This document shows positions 33,847-41,730 of a DNA stretch of 64,000 bases, piece by piece; the first letter of the stretch is position 1, and each line of letters opens with the position of its first letter. The stretch is taken from the NCBI RefSeq assembly GCF_002335525.1, contig NZ_BDUF01000020.1, forward strand, positions 1 to 64,000, in the 5' to 3' direction. The position numbers and the translations under genes are program-made. The DNA is from Effusibacillus lacus (lineage in GTDB: Bacteria > Bacillota > Bacilli > Tumebacillales > Effusibacillaceae). The notes under the pieces are model-generated. The model did no database searches. It saw nothing but the letters and a program-made list of their open reading frames with translations, and was not told the DNA's origin.

Positions 33847-34290
33847 TTAGGTGGTGAAACGATTATACGGATATCGGACAAATTGAGGGTCCGGACGGAA
33901 TTCGTTCAGGTTGGCATTCTGCGCAAACCCTTGCGGCAGCATGTTGTCCGGCATTGGGTATTGCGCGGGGGGGTGCATGGGTGACTGTGTTGGGTATCCG
34001 TTCTGGATCTGGAGGTGCCTGCCAATGGTTGCAATGTGCTGGTTCATATGGTTGCACAAATCTCTCATTTGAGTCAACAGTATGGCCGCCTGTTGTTCTC
34101 CTGCCGCCATTTCGTTGAGATCATTCGGTTTCCCCTGCATGGCAGCAAGCTGATCGTAGTTCTTCTTTTCCTGAAGACCCAATTTCTCCGTCATAGACTT
34201 CAATTCGTTGATTTCCTGGCGAATGGTTTGCAGTTCGTTGACCAAAGTCTCGATACCGGTGTCCAATTGATTCGGGTTGGTGTTTTGCAT
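33847..34290 (-). CDS. Coiled-coil protein, paralog of the divergent neighbour
   Basis: 147-residue soluble protein. Residues about 10-50 are a strong coiled coil (VNELQTIRQEINELKSMTEK). Residues about 64-98 (GEQQAAILLTQMRDLCNHMN then QHIATIGRHLQ) form a second helical stretch, and the tail is Pro/Gln/Asn-rich with PMHPPAQYPMPDNMLPQG. The second helix aligns with [20 protein letters not shown] of the divergently transcribed gene at 34414, so the two are paralogs. The style recalls small spore-associated coiled-coil proteins of Bacillales, but nothing proves that. AAAAGGGGG precedes the ATG. Confidence 0.65.
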   Translation of the reverse strand: MQNTNPNQLDTGIETLVNELQTIRQEINELKSMTEKLGLQEKKNYDQLAAMQGKPNDLNEMAAGEQQAAILLTQMRDLCNHMNQHIATIGRHLQIQNGYPTQSPMHPPAQYPMPDNMLPQGFAQNANLNEFRPDPQFVRYPYNRFTT

Positions 34291-34413
34291 TGGCGTAATC
34301 CCCCTTTTCGCACATATTTTTTAGTACGGTCTGCCAAAATATGCATGATTAGAATAGAATCTTGACAGTTATTTTGAAACACACAAATTCTATATTTTGG
34401 AGGAAGCCATACG

Positions 34414-34761
34414 ATGGACGCAAGATTGAATGAACTGCGAGGCGAAATGGCAAAGCTGCAGTTGGAAGTCAGCATGCTGCGGCAAATGATGGGTTCTTTG
34501 CATCGTGCGGAACAATCTAACGTAGATCGTCTGCGGGGACAGACGAGTCCTCAAACCTTCGGTCCTGTCGGCCAATTGATGCCCAACGAGCAATCGGCTG
34601 TGCAGCAACTGGAACAAATGAAGCAGATTGGAAACCAACTGAAACAGCATGTGGATCATCTGTCCAGCATGTTGCAAACCAACCGCCCAAGTCCCAATTC
34701 TACAGTCATGTCAGATCCTTATTCCCAAGGGTTAAGAGACCCCATGCAGCGTCTCTATTAA
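34414..34761 (+). CDS. Coiled-coil protein, paralog of the divergent neighbour
   Basis: 115-residue soluble protein. An N-terminal coiled coil ([20 protein letters not shown], about 5-24) is followed by a Gln/Pro linker, a second helix ([20 protein letters not shown] then [11 protein letters not shown], about 60-90) and a polar tail. Order and spacing match the 147-residue protein encoded divergently at 33847-34290, with which it shares a 123-bp intergenic promoter region. GGAGG is 8 nt before the ATG. Function unknown. Confidence 0.65.
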   Translation: MDARLNELRGEMAKLQLEVSMLRQMMGSLHRAEQSNVDRLRGQTSPQTFGPVGQLMPNEQSAVQQLEQMKQIGNQLKQHVDHLSSMLQTNRPSPNSTVMSDPYSQGLRDPMQRLY

Positions 34762-34855
34762 CAATCCCGGATCGCTTGACCAGCATACTTTCCTGGGGTA
34801 TTCTGGATTATGCATTATTTTTATCAATATGGGGTGTGCTCAGGAGGGGTATTTC

Positions 34856-35218
34856 ATGTCAACACGTCCTTCAAAGGAATTGGAGATCGTTCCGAATCCG
34901 CACCCGGATCGGGACTACCTGGTGGAAATCGAGAGCCCGGAGTTTACTGCGCTTTGTCCGAAAACCGGTCAGCCTGATTTTGCGACGATTACGATTAAAT
35001 ACATACCCGGTCCCTCGATTGTGGAATTGAAATCCTTGAAGCTGTATCTGTGGAGCTTCCGGGATGAGGGGCACTTCCATGAAGATGTCACCAACGTGAT
35101 TTTGAATGATCTGGTAAAAGCGTTGGAACCGCGTTACATGCAAGTGATCGGCAAATTTAACGTCCGCGGCGGAATTTACACAACCGTTACCGCAGAGCAC
35201 GGGAAGAAGACCGTTTAA
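34856..35218 (+). CDS. queF: NADPH-dependent 7-cyano-7-deazaguanine reductase
   Basis: 120-residue unimodular QueF, which reduces preQ0 to preQ1 in queuosine synthesis. The catalytic region [20 protein letters not shown] carries the nucleophilic Cys and nearby Asp. ESKSLKLYL-type binding residues appear as [21 protein letters not shown], and KFNVRGGI is conserved. ATG 34856 follows AGGAGGGG. No preQ1 riboswitch was recognised upstream and no other que gene is near, so it seems to be expressed alone. Confidence 0.95.
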   Translation: MSTRPSKELEIVPNPHPDRDYLVEIESPEFTALCPKTGQPDFATITIKYIPGPSIVELKSLKLYLWSFRDEGHFHEDVTNVILNDLVKALEPRYMQVIGKFNVRGGIYTTVTAEHGKKTV

Positions 35219-35221
35219 AGA

Positions 35222-35255
35222 AGAGGCCTGCCTCATTGGAGGCAGGGCTCCTTTA
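35222..35255 (+). terminator. Intrinsic terminator after queF
   Basis: CCTGCCTC (35227-35234) pairs with GAGGCAGG (35239-35246), loop ATTG; T-rich on both sides. Confidence 0.7.
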
Positions 35256-35277
35256 CTGATTTATAATAGTACAAACC

Positions 35278-36048
35278 CTATTTGAAGTAGAGGTCTTGAA
35301 CTTGCTTCACCACATCTTCGAGCCGGTTGGATACTTGAGGAATCGAAAATCCAACATACAAAGGCGTTGTGACAAACCGGGGAACCGCCTTTACAGCCAG
35401 CATTTTGCCGACCTGATAAAAGAACAGGTTGTAACTGTTGCAATCCTTGTGAAAATGGTTCAGAACGTAATGGGCTGCCGTCTGGACATAATCCGCCATT
35501 CTTTCAAGCGGGCCATTTCTTTCAAAGATCACGTTAAACTCAAAAAATCCGATTCGTGGCTTTGTGGAAAGGTTAAATTCCACCCCGTCCTGCCGATCAA
35601 TCACAACGCCTTCAAAGTGTTCCTCTTTTACATGCTCCCTGTAATCGATATGCTTTAGCCCGACGATTTGCATGTGCGGATGGCGTATCGACCCGCCCGA
35701 ATTGGGACCGTGGTTTTTGTAGAAGATCACGGACTTGTAATCGTTAGTCGCATCCATTTCCAGCCACTTTTCTACGCCAAACCGCAGCAACTTGTACAAA
35801 TGTTCTTTGGAGTAAAGGGAAAGTTCCGATTCACACTCGTCCGTTTCAATCAGAACAGTCTGAAACGTATCCTGCAGCGTCGGATATTTGTTTTTGACCA
35901 GCAAAATCGGCCCCTGTTCCGCGAGAATCCCGTCTGCATCGAGTTGTTCGCGGGCACAAAAGGGGCATTGAGTATACCTGTTCCGAATGCTTTCAGGCTT
36001 CTGCCGCCCGATGTGGGAGTTGAAGCGCAGATGGGTATATAAAGACAT
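35278..36048 (-). CDS. DUF4931 family protein (galactose-1-phosphate uridylyltransferase-like)
   Basis: 256-residue HIT/GalT-superfamily protein. CPFCAREQLD (about 28-37) is a zinc-binding-like CxxC, ILLVKNKYPTL matches the GalT N-lobe, and GGSIRHPHMQIVGL (about 117-130) holds the HxHxQ active-site motif. The family is common in Bacillales and lacks a demonstrated substrate. A nucleotidyl transfer or hydrolase activity is likely. It converges on queF and stands alone. Confidence 0.82.
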   Translation of the reverse strand: MSLYTHLRFNSHIGRQKPESIRNRYTQCPFCAREQLDADGILAEQGPILLVKNKYPTLQDTFQTVLIETDECESELSLYSKEHLYKLLRFGVEKWLEMDATNDYKSVIFYKNHGPNSGGSIRHPHMQIVGLKHIDYREHVKEEHFEGVVIDRQDGVEFNLSTKPRIGFFEFNVIFERNGPLERMADYVQTAAHYVLNHFHKDCNSYNLFFYQVGKMLAVKAVPRFVTTPLYVGFSIPQVSNRLEDVVKQVQDLYFK

Positions 36049-36248
36049 GTGGAGCCACCTTCAGGTTCAAGATTGAAGTTGAATTACCAATATTATTATA
36101 GGCTTTGTGGAATAACCTGCGCCAGTAGGGATATGGTCAAGAAGATTTCCGCAAATTCCCGAAGCTTTTCCACAATTATTCCGTAATTGTTGGCTACACT
36201 TGGACTTGTAAAGAGTTCCCAACAACATTTTAAAGGAGTGTGTGAAAG

Positions 36249-36905
36249 ATGAAACTGAAGCCGGTCATCGCATGCTTAGGAATCGCTTCTCTCCTGCTCA
36301 CAGGTTCCGCATTTGCTGCAACCGAAGGCAATGCTGCCAAAGACAAATTTCAAACCCTGAAGGAACTGGTGCAGCAGGAAAAACAATTGAACCAGCAGTT
36401 TAAAGAGAAGTTTCAGGAACATCGGGCAGCGGCCAAAGACAAACGGGCTGAAATCGGGCAGGATGTCCATGACAGGGTAAAGCCCGTGCTGGAGGAAATC
36501 AAGGCTCTGCACCAGCAGGTCCAGCAAATTAAGCAGGAATTGCAGCAGGCCAAACAAAACCACGAAAAAGAAAAAGTAGAAGCATTGAAAGCAAAGCTCA
36601 AATCCATCCATGAGCAGATTGAGGCCAAGAAAGAACCGATCCGGGAGGATCTGGCGAAGATCAAGGAAGTTCGCGCCAAGTTCAAAGACAGAATCGGGGA
36701 TTTCAAAGAAAATCATCCGGGGTTGAAAGACAAGCTGAAAGCCCTGAAGCAGATGAAACAGGAGAAACATGAGTTGATCCAGCAAGCCAAAGAACTCAAG
36801 CAGCAAGGAAAGGAAACGGAGTTGATGACCGTGCTGGACAAGGCAATCGAACTGGAGAAGCAAATTATCCAGGCCAAGCAGGAATTGCTGCAATCCAACC
36901 GGTAA
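36249..36905 (+). CDS. Secreted Lys/Gln-rich coiled-coil protein
   Basis: 218 residues: a Sec signal peptide (1-23, AFA|A), then an almost wholly helical, highly charged domain with long heptad patterns (EEIKALHQQVQQIKQELQQA, KLKALKQMKQEKHELIQQAK). It has no Cys and few aromatic residues. No family is identified; it resembles extracellular coiled-coil or P-pilus-chaperone-like (Spy/CpxP-type) envelope-stress proteins in overall character only. The ribosome site AAAGGAG precedes the ATG. It lies just upstream of a two-component system that might control it. Confidence 0.72.
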   Translation: MKLKPVIACLGIASLLLTGSAFAATEGNAAKDKFQTLKELVQQEKQLNQQFKEKFQEHRAAAKDKRAEIGQDVHDRVKPVLEEIKALHQQVQQIKQELQQAKQNHEKEKVEALKAKLKSIHEQIEAKKEPIREDLAKIKEVRAKFKDRIGDFKENHPGLKDKLKALKQMKQEKHELIQQAKELKQQGKETELMTVLDKAIELEKQIIQAKQELLQSNR

Positions 36906-36936
36906 CAGCACTCTGAAAACAACATGAATCCCGTTC

Positions 36937-36962
36937 CCCGGGGGCTGTTCCAGCCCCCGATA
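36937..36962 (+). terminator. Intrinsic terminator after coiled-coil gene
   Basis: CGGGGGCTG (36939-36947) and CAGCCCCCG (36951-36959) form a perfect 9-bp stem with a TTC loop. Confidence 0.7.
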
Positions 36963-36982
36963 TATCCCTTACCGCAAATAAT

Positions 36983-37183
36983 GTGGTACAGGAACTTTCC
37001 ACAGAACCAGCAGAAACCGAAACGGGCAATGTTGCCAAATTTGCAGGTCAGATGAACCTGATTGGCGAATTTATCGGAACAGGGCTCAACACCTCCCTTT
37101 ATTCCACACTGCTTGACCAGTGGCTGAACGCACCGTCTCCGGAAATCCTTGGGGGAACTTTCGAGAACCTGAGATTTGTCTGA
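36983..37183 (+). CDS. Possible small ORF or gene remnant
   Basis: A 66-codon frame from GTG 36983 with codon use like its neighbours, but no ribosome site and no recognised family. It could be a relic of a larger gene or simply open by chance. It occupies most of the gap before the response regulator. Confidence 0.2.
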   Translation: MVQELSTEPAETETGNVAKFAGQMNLIGEFIGTGLNTSLYSTLLDQWLNAPSPEILGGTFENLRFV

Positions 37184-37202
37184 CAGGAAGGCGAGATCGC
37201 AA

Positions 37203-37913
37203 ATGAATGACCATCCGAGAAAGATCTATGTTGTGGATGACGATGAGAAAATATGTGAGATTATTGCGCGTTATTTGCAGACGGAAGGGTATCAGGTGCG
37301 CATCTTTCATCGGGCGGCGGCCGCTTTGGAAGCCTGGACACAGGAACCTCCCGACATGTTCATTCTGGATATCATGATGCCCGGCATGGATGGCTATGAA
37401 TTCTGCCGGCGAATCCGGGCGCAGAGCATGGTACCGATTATTATGGTATCGGCCAGGGACGATGAGGTGGACAAGATTGTGGGTCTGGAGTTGGGGTCTG
37501 ACGATTATCTGTCCAAACCTTTCTCCCCCCGTGAGTTGGTGGCGCGGGTAAAGACAATGTTTCGCCGAATCGATGCGATGCAGGCGCAGGACACCTTGCC
37601 GAATGAAAACAGCCGGCAGGGTGTCCGCCTGGCGGATCTCCAAATCCTGTCCGAAGAACGGCGTGTTACCAGGAACGGCACCGACATTCCCTTCACCACC
37701 AAAGAGTTTGAACTGTTCTCCTTCCTTGTCACGAACCTGAACAAGGCATACACTCGCGAACAATTGCTGAATCAGGTGTGGGGATATGAATATCCGGGAG
37801 ACGAAAGGGCAATTGACGATTTGGTCAAACGGATCCGCAAAAAACTTAAGTCTGTTGAATCTTCGGTGGACATCACAACCGTTTGGGGATACGGCTACAA
37901 ACTGGAAGGATAA
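37203..37913 (+). CDS. Response regulator, OmpR/PhoB family
   Basis: 236 residues. The receiver domain has the acidic pair in VVDDDEK (11-14), phosphoacceptor D56 in FILDIMMPG and K105 in SKPFSPRE. The winged-helix output domain (about 138-235) shows FTTKEFELFSFLVTNLNKAY and DERAIDDLVKRIRKKLK. ATG 37203 is preferred to an upstream TTG because the purine run GGAAGGCGAG lies just before it. It is followed after 2 nt by its histidine kinase. Targets are unknown; the secreted coiled-coil gene upstream is a candidate. Confidence 0.93.
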   Translation: MNDHPRKIYVVDDDEKICEIIARYLQTEGYQVRIFHRAAAALEAWTQEPPDMFILDIMMPGMDGYEFCRRIRAQSMVPIIMVSARDDEVDKIVGLELGSDDYLSKPFSPRELVARVKTMFRRIDAMQAQDTLPNENSRQGVRLADLQILSEERRVTRNGTDIPFTTKEFELFSFLVTNLNKAYTREQLLNQVWGYEYPGDERAIDDLVKRIRKKLKSVESSVDITTVWGYGYKLEG

Positions 37914-37915
37914 TC

Positions 37916-39307
37916 ATGGCTAAGCGCTCGATTGGGAAGAAACTCATCTCTTCATATTTGCTCCTGATTGTCATTACTTTGACTGTGTCGGGGGCGTTGT
38001 TTTATGCCTCCATGAAAAAATACATGATCGCTGAAGCCAAAAGGGGTCTTGCCGCAGAGGCGAAACATCTGATCCAACTTGCGGAAGAAAATAACGGCAG
38101 CCTGCCGTTGAAAAGGCTGGTCATGACCAAACTGGCCCTGCGCATGATCGAAAGTGATTACATTGTTGTGCAAAAGGGGGATCAGGAAGTGATCCACTCA
38201 AGCACGGGAGAGATCAACAAGGGGAACCGTACCCCGTTTCCCGTACAGGCGGTGTTCCTTGAGGGGAAACCGACGGACGGACAAGTAGAGTTCAAGGGCA
38301 AGGACATTCTTTATGTGGCTCTCCCGGTCCATGCCAACAAGTCAAAACAGGTAACCCATGCCATGATCCTCTTTACCGATCTCAATCAGGTGAGAAATGT
38401 GACAAAAGCGGTTGCCTGGGTAATTGTCAGGGGATTCCTGATTACAGGGGCCATCATGCTGTTGGTTGCATTCGTAATGATGAGATCGCTGACCCGTCCC
38501 GTAAAGGTGCTGCAACACGCGGTCGGAAGACTGGCAAGACGGGATTTCACTCCGCCTGAAGTGATCAAAACAGGCGACGAACTGGAGGATCTTTCCCACG
38601 CCTTTCAACAAATGACGATCGAGTTGAAACGCTATGATGAAGGGCAGCGAAGGTTCCTGCAAAATGCATCCCACGAACTGAAAACCCCCCTGATGGCCAT
38701 TCAGGGATATGCGGAAGGAATCCGGGATGGAATCTTCTCGGGTGCGGATGCGGAGCGTGTGCTGGATGTAATCTCGGCAGAAAGCATTCGTCTCAAGAAA
38801 CTGGTGGATGAACTGATTTATCTGTCCAAATTGGAGACAATGGAAGACATCTATGAACCGTCTTTGGTAGATCTAAAGATGATAGTGGAGGAGAGCATTC
38901 TCCGGGTGGAAAGCCTTGCCCGCCAGAAGGGCATAGAGATCGTCGTGCAGGCGGATGCGGACGTACCCAAGCTGTTGCTTGACCCCGACAAAATGATTCA
39001 GGCGCTGCTTAATCTATTGGCAAACGGAATCCGGCACGCCCAAAGCAAAGTGACCATTCGAATTGTCTCGGATTCGGAAGCGATCCGGCTGATCCTGCAG
39101 GACGACGGGCCGGGTTTTCAATCAGGGGACAAAGACCGTATTTTTGATCGGTTTTTCCGTGGGGATAAAGGGGATACCGGATTGGGGTTGGCCATCACCA
39201 AAGCCATCATCGAAAAAAGCGGCGCTGCCATCCGCGCGGACAACGGGCAGAATGGAGGCGCCGTCTTCATCATCGGGTTTCCCGCAGAAAAAGGCCCGTT
39301 CCACTAG
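37916..39307 (+). CDS. Sensor histidine kinase
   Basis: 463-residue membrane kinase. Two transmembrane segments (about 10-32 and 166-190) enclose an extracytoplasmic sensor of about 130 residues. HAMP (about 190-242), the H-box NASHELKTPLMAIQGYAEG with H253, N-box LLNLLANGIRHA, and the ATP-lid motifs DDGPGF and GDTGLGLAITKAI follow. ATG 37916 is reached from the regulator stop across GGAAGGATAATC. The signal is unknown. The last codons overlap the hairpin that ends this operon and the antisense 38-residue gene. Confidence 0.94.
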   Translation: MAKRSIGKKLISSYLLLIVITLTVSGALFYASMKKYMIAEAKRGLAAEAKHLIQLAEENNGSLPLKRLVMTKLALRMIESDYIVVQKGDQEVIHSSTGEINKGNRTPFPVQAVFLEGKPTDGQVEFKGKDILYVALPVHANKSKQVTHAMILFTDLNQVRNVTKAVAWVIVRGFLITGAIMLLVAFVMMRSLTRPVKVLQHAVGRLARRDFTPPEVIKTGDELEDLSHAFQQMTIELKRYDEGQRRFLQNASHELKTPLMAIQGYAEGIRDGIFSGADAERVLDVISAESIRLKKLVDELIYLSKLETMEDIYEPSLVDLKMIVEESILRVESLARQKGIEIVVQADADVPKLLLDPDKMIQALLNLLANGIRHAQSKVTIRIVSDSEAIRLILQDDGPGFQSGDKDRIFDRFFRGDKGDTGLGLAITKAIIEKSGAAIRADNGQNGGAVFIIGFPAEKGPFH

Positions 39308-39326
39308 TTCAGAACGGGCGTCTTTC
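39292..39326 (+). terminator. Intrinsic terminator overlapping the kinase stop
   Basis: GCCCGTTC (39294-39301) pairs with GAACGGGC (39312-39319), then GTCTTTCTT. Confidence 0.7.
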
Positions 39327-39420
39327 TTGCCATTAACGAAAAAACCAACAGCATGATCAGCAGAAAAATTATCAGAAACGCAATCAGCCAGCGAATCATC
39401 AGGGCGGTTTGTCTGTTCAC
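39304..39420 (-). CDS. 38-residue single-pass membrane protein
   Basis: A short frame on the minus strand starting with GTG 39420 after AAGGGGGATTGAA. It encodes a basic start (MNRQTALMIRW), one hydrophobic helix of about 20 residues (LIAFLIIFLLIMLLVFSLM) and a basic tail (ARKTPVLN). The strong ribosome site and clean topology support a real small membrane protein. Its last codons lie opposite the terminator of the sensor kinase gene. It might interact with that kinase, but this is speculation. Confidence 0.5.
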   Translation of the reverse strand: MNRQTALMIRWLIAFLIIFLLIMLLVFSLMARKTPVLN

Positions 39421-39636
39421 TTCAATCCCCCTTTGCGCTTTCTCCTTTAGTAAATGCTGACACACCTCCTACTTGCTCCCGACAAATGACACATTTTGTT
39501 TTAAAAGTCTGGAATAAAAAGTGAACAAGTGGCGTTGCCCATAGTTTTTTCAGATACTGAATTTATAATAGGAACTAGAAAGAGCAAAAACTCTTTCGAA
39601 CTCCGGAGTTACAATACTATTACAGGAGTGGTTCTT

Positions 39637-40179
39637 ATGTTGAACTGGCTCAGAACTAATGTATACGCTTCTGTTGTATTGGCTTTGCTGAGGATCTATC
39701 TTGGCTGGGAATGGATGAGCGCAGGCTGGCACAAACTTGCGGGCGACAAGCCGTTTGACGCCAGCAAGTTCTTGCAAAACGCTGTTAACAAACCGGTTCT
39801 GGAAACCGGCACTACCGAGGCATTGTATCCTAATTATGTAGCCTTTCTTAAAAGTTTTGCGCTGCCAAATGTGGATCTGTTCAACTTCCTGATTCCATGG
39901 GGAGAATTTCTGGTGGGACTCGGCCTGCTGCTCGGAACCCTGACCACCGCCGCCGCATTCTTTGGAATGGTGATGAACTTCGCGTTCATGTTTGCCGGCA
40001 CTGTTTCTTCCAATCCATTCATGGCTCTTCTTGGGTTCTTCATTCTGGCTGCCGGGTTCAACGCAGGCCGTTTCGGCGGAGACTACTGGGTGGTGCCTTG
40101 GATGCGGGGACTGGCAAAGCGAATCTTTAAGAAGGATAAAGACGTGCCTGGAGCAAAACCGCATCTTCCCGCAGTATGA
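39637..40179 (+). CDS. DoxX family membrane protein
   Basis: 180-residue protein with four hydrophobic segments. The family start (LALLRIYLGWEWMSAGWHKL) and GEFLVGLGLLLGTLTTAAAF are clear, and AGFNAGRFGGDYWVVPW matches the C-terminal signature. DoxX-type proteins are linked to quinone- or thiosulfate-related redox in some bacteria, but the Firmicute members are mostly unassigned. ATG 39637 follows AGGAG; an upstream in-frame extension lacks a ribosome site. It has its own terminator. Confidence 0.87.
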   Translation: MLNWLRTNVYASVVLALLRIYLGWEWMSAGWHKLAGDKPFDASKFLQNAVNKPVLETGTTEALYPNYVAFLKSFALPNVDLFNFLIPWGEFLVGLGLLLGTLTTAAAFFGMVMNFAFMFAGTVSSNPFMALLGFFILAAGFNAGRFGGDYWVVPWMRGLAKRIFKKDKDVPGAKPHLPAV

Positions 40180-40194
40180 CAAATATGCAATAAA

Positions 40195-40229
40195 TAAAAG
40201 CGTAGGGATTTTCCCTGCGCTTTTGTTTA
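40195..40229 (+). terminator. Intrinsic terminator after DoxX gene
   Basis: AGCGTAGGGA (40199-40208) pairs with TCCCTGCGCT (40212-40221), followed by TTTTGTTT. Confidence 0.8.
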
Positions 40230-40249
40230 CATAGGAGAGAGAAAGTCGG

Positions 40250-40684
40250 GTGAGCTTGATGAACGGGTCACTTGCATCCCGCTGTCAGGAAGTGGCAGAG
40301 GCACTAAAACAGAAGAAGCTGGAAAAAGTTTGGTACGCAAGAGAATTGCTGGCCGCACCCCAAGAAGAGAAACTGATTTGCGCCGTGAAGTATCTCGCGG
40401 TCGAACTGCAGATGCATCAGGAAGTCCGGTCCGTCTGGCCCTACGTGCTGTCAATGCCGGACAGCAGCGAAGCCGCCTTCTTATGCGAAACCTACAGCTG
40501 CAACCTGGAAGATCTGGGGGAACTGCTCAATACCCGAATCCAACAGTTGTCTTTCTCACTGGAGGTGCTTAATGACAAAATGTCCGGTGCGGCAAGCCCA
40601 TTCTGGCAGACGGTCCGGGACGAATTTTTGATCCGGTTGTGCGAGGAAGCAAAAAATTTCGTCGAAAATCAGGGAACTCCCTGA
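40250..40684 (+). CDS. Protein of unknown function, helical
   Basis: 144-residue soluble protein starting at GTG 40250 (an ATG follows at 40259) after AGGAGAGAG. It is predicted to be largely helical, with three Cys residues scattered (C11, C45, C79) and no known motif. No family recognised. It lies between the DoxX gene and the fix operon with no overlap to either. Confidence 0.6.
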   Translation: MSLMNGSLASRCQEVAEALKQKKLEKVWYARELLAAPQEEKLICAVKYLAVELQMHQEVRSVWPYVLSMPDSSEAAFLCETYSCNLEDLGELLNTRIQQLSFSLEVLNDKMSGAASPFWQTVRDEFLIRLCEEAKNFVENQGTP

Positions 40685-40786
40685 TTTTCAAAAACGACAG
40701 AAAGGCATATATTGGCATTGAGAATAGAATTATTTAATCATAATAGCAATTATTTTTTTATAATTAAAAATAGGTGGAATTATCAG

Positions 40787-40815
40787 TTGACAAAAGTTCA
40801 TAATTTCACAAATAT
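40787..40815 (+). promoter_or_regulatory. Candidate promoter for fixABCX
   Basis: A perfect -35 TTGACA (40787-40792) lies 17 nt before AAATAT (40810-40815), in an A/T-rich stretch 55 nt upstream of fixA. The -10 is weak, so an activator may be needed. Confidence 0.4.
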
Positions 40816-40869
40816 AGAGATAGAAGCAGTGAACGATTTCTTTGTATAGGGAAGGAGAGGGAGAAAGAG

Positions 40870-41718
40870 ATGTTGCACATTGTGGTGTGTGTCAAGCAAG
40901 TTCCGGACAGCCGGGAAATCCGTATCGACCCCAAGACCAACACCCTGATTCGTATTGGTGTTCCTGCGATCGTGAACTTTTACGATCTGCATGGTTTGGA
41001 AGAAGCCCTGGTGCTGAGGGAGAAATACGGCGGCCGGATTACTGTCGTTTGTATGGGTCCGCCTCCTGCGGAGAAGGCGTTGAAGCAGTGCATTTCACTC
41101 GGTGCGGATGACGCGGTTCTTGTTACCGACAGAGGGTTCGCGGGTGCGGACACGTTGGCAACATCTTACGTCCTTGCCGAATCTATAAAGAAGATAGCAG
41201 AAACATGGGGACCGGTTGACATTGTCTTCACGGGAAAGCAGACTCTTGACGGGGATACAGGTCAAGTAGGGCCGGGTATTGCATGCCGCCTGGACCTGGA
41301 ACAATTAACCTACGTCCAGAAAGTGGTAGGCATTAACATGGAAACCAGGCGCATCACGGTCCATCGTCATCTGGAAGATGGGGTGGAAGTGGTGGAAACG
41401 AAACTTCCCGTGCTGTTGACGGCTCTCAAAGAACTGAACACAGTCCGTCGTGCTTCCATGCCGGGCATGTTGAGAGCGGCACAGTTCAAGCCGGTGGTTT
41501 GGACTACCCAGGACTTCCCCAATCTTGACCGGAGCAAAATCGGTCTGAAAGGATCCCCGACCATTGTGGGCAGATCGTGGGTTCCCGAACAGAAGGCGGC
41601 TAACACCGAAATGATCGAGGGCGACGATGTGAAAGTGAAAGCTCGCACATTGGTTGACAAGCTTTGGCAAACGGATCTCCCGGCACGTTTTGGTTGGGAT
41701 CAGAAGGCACAAGGGTAG
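40870..41718 (+). CDS. fixA: Electron transfer flavoprotein beta subunit FixA
   Basis: 282-residue ETF-beta subunit of the Fix group. It begins MLHIVVCVKQVPDSREIRID and has the AMP/FAD-binding ILVR-type loop region and TLDGDTGQVGPGIACRL. FixAB with FixC and FixX forms an electron-bifurcating complex in nitrogen fixers. It uses NADH to reduce quinone and low-potential ferredoxin or flavodoxin together. Four tightly spaced genes form the operon, and fixB starts 12 nt after fixA. Confidence 0.95.
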   Translation: MLHIVVCVKQVPDSREIRIDPKTNTLIRIGVPAIVNFYDLHGLEEALVLREKYGGRITVVCMGPPPAEKALKQCISLGADDAVLVTDRGFAGADTLATSYVLAESIKKIAETWGPVDIVFTGKQTLDGDTGQVGPGIACRLDLEQLTYVQKVVGINMETRRITVHRHLEDGVEVVETKLPVLLTALKELNTVRRASMPGMLRAAQFKPVVWTTQDFPNLDRSKIGLKGSPTIVGRSWVPEQKAANTEMIEGDDVKVKARTLVDKLWQTDLPARFGWDQKAQG

Positions 41719-41730
41719 GGGGGCATACCG

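Noticed and set aside
36276-36911. 211-codon antisense frame over the secreted coiled-coil gene
   Set aside because: A shadow of the Gln/Lys-rich codons; the + strand frame has a signal peptide and ribosome site.
40685-40869. A sigma-54 promoter before fixABCX
   Set aside because: No TGGCAC-N5-TTGC pattern is present; only a sigma-A-like -35 was seen.
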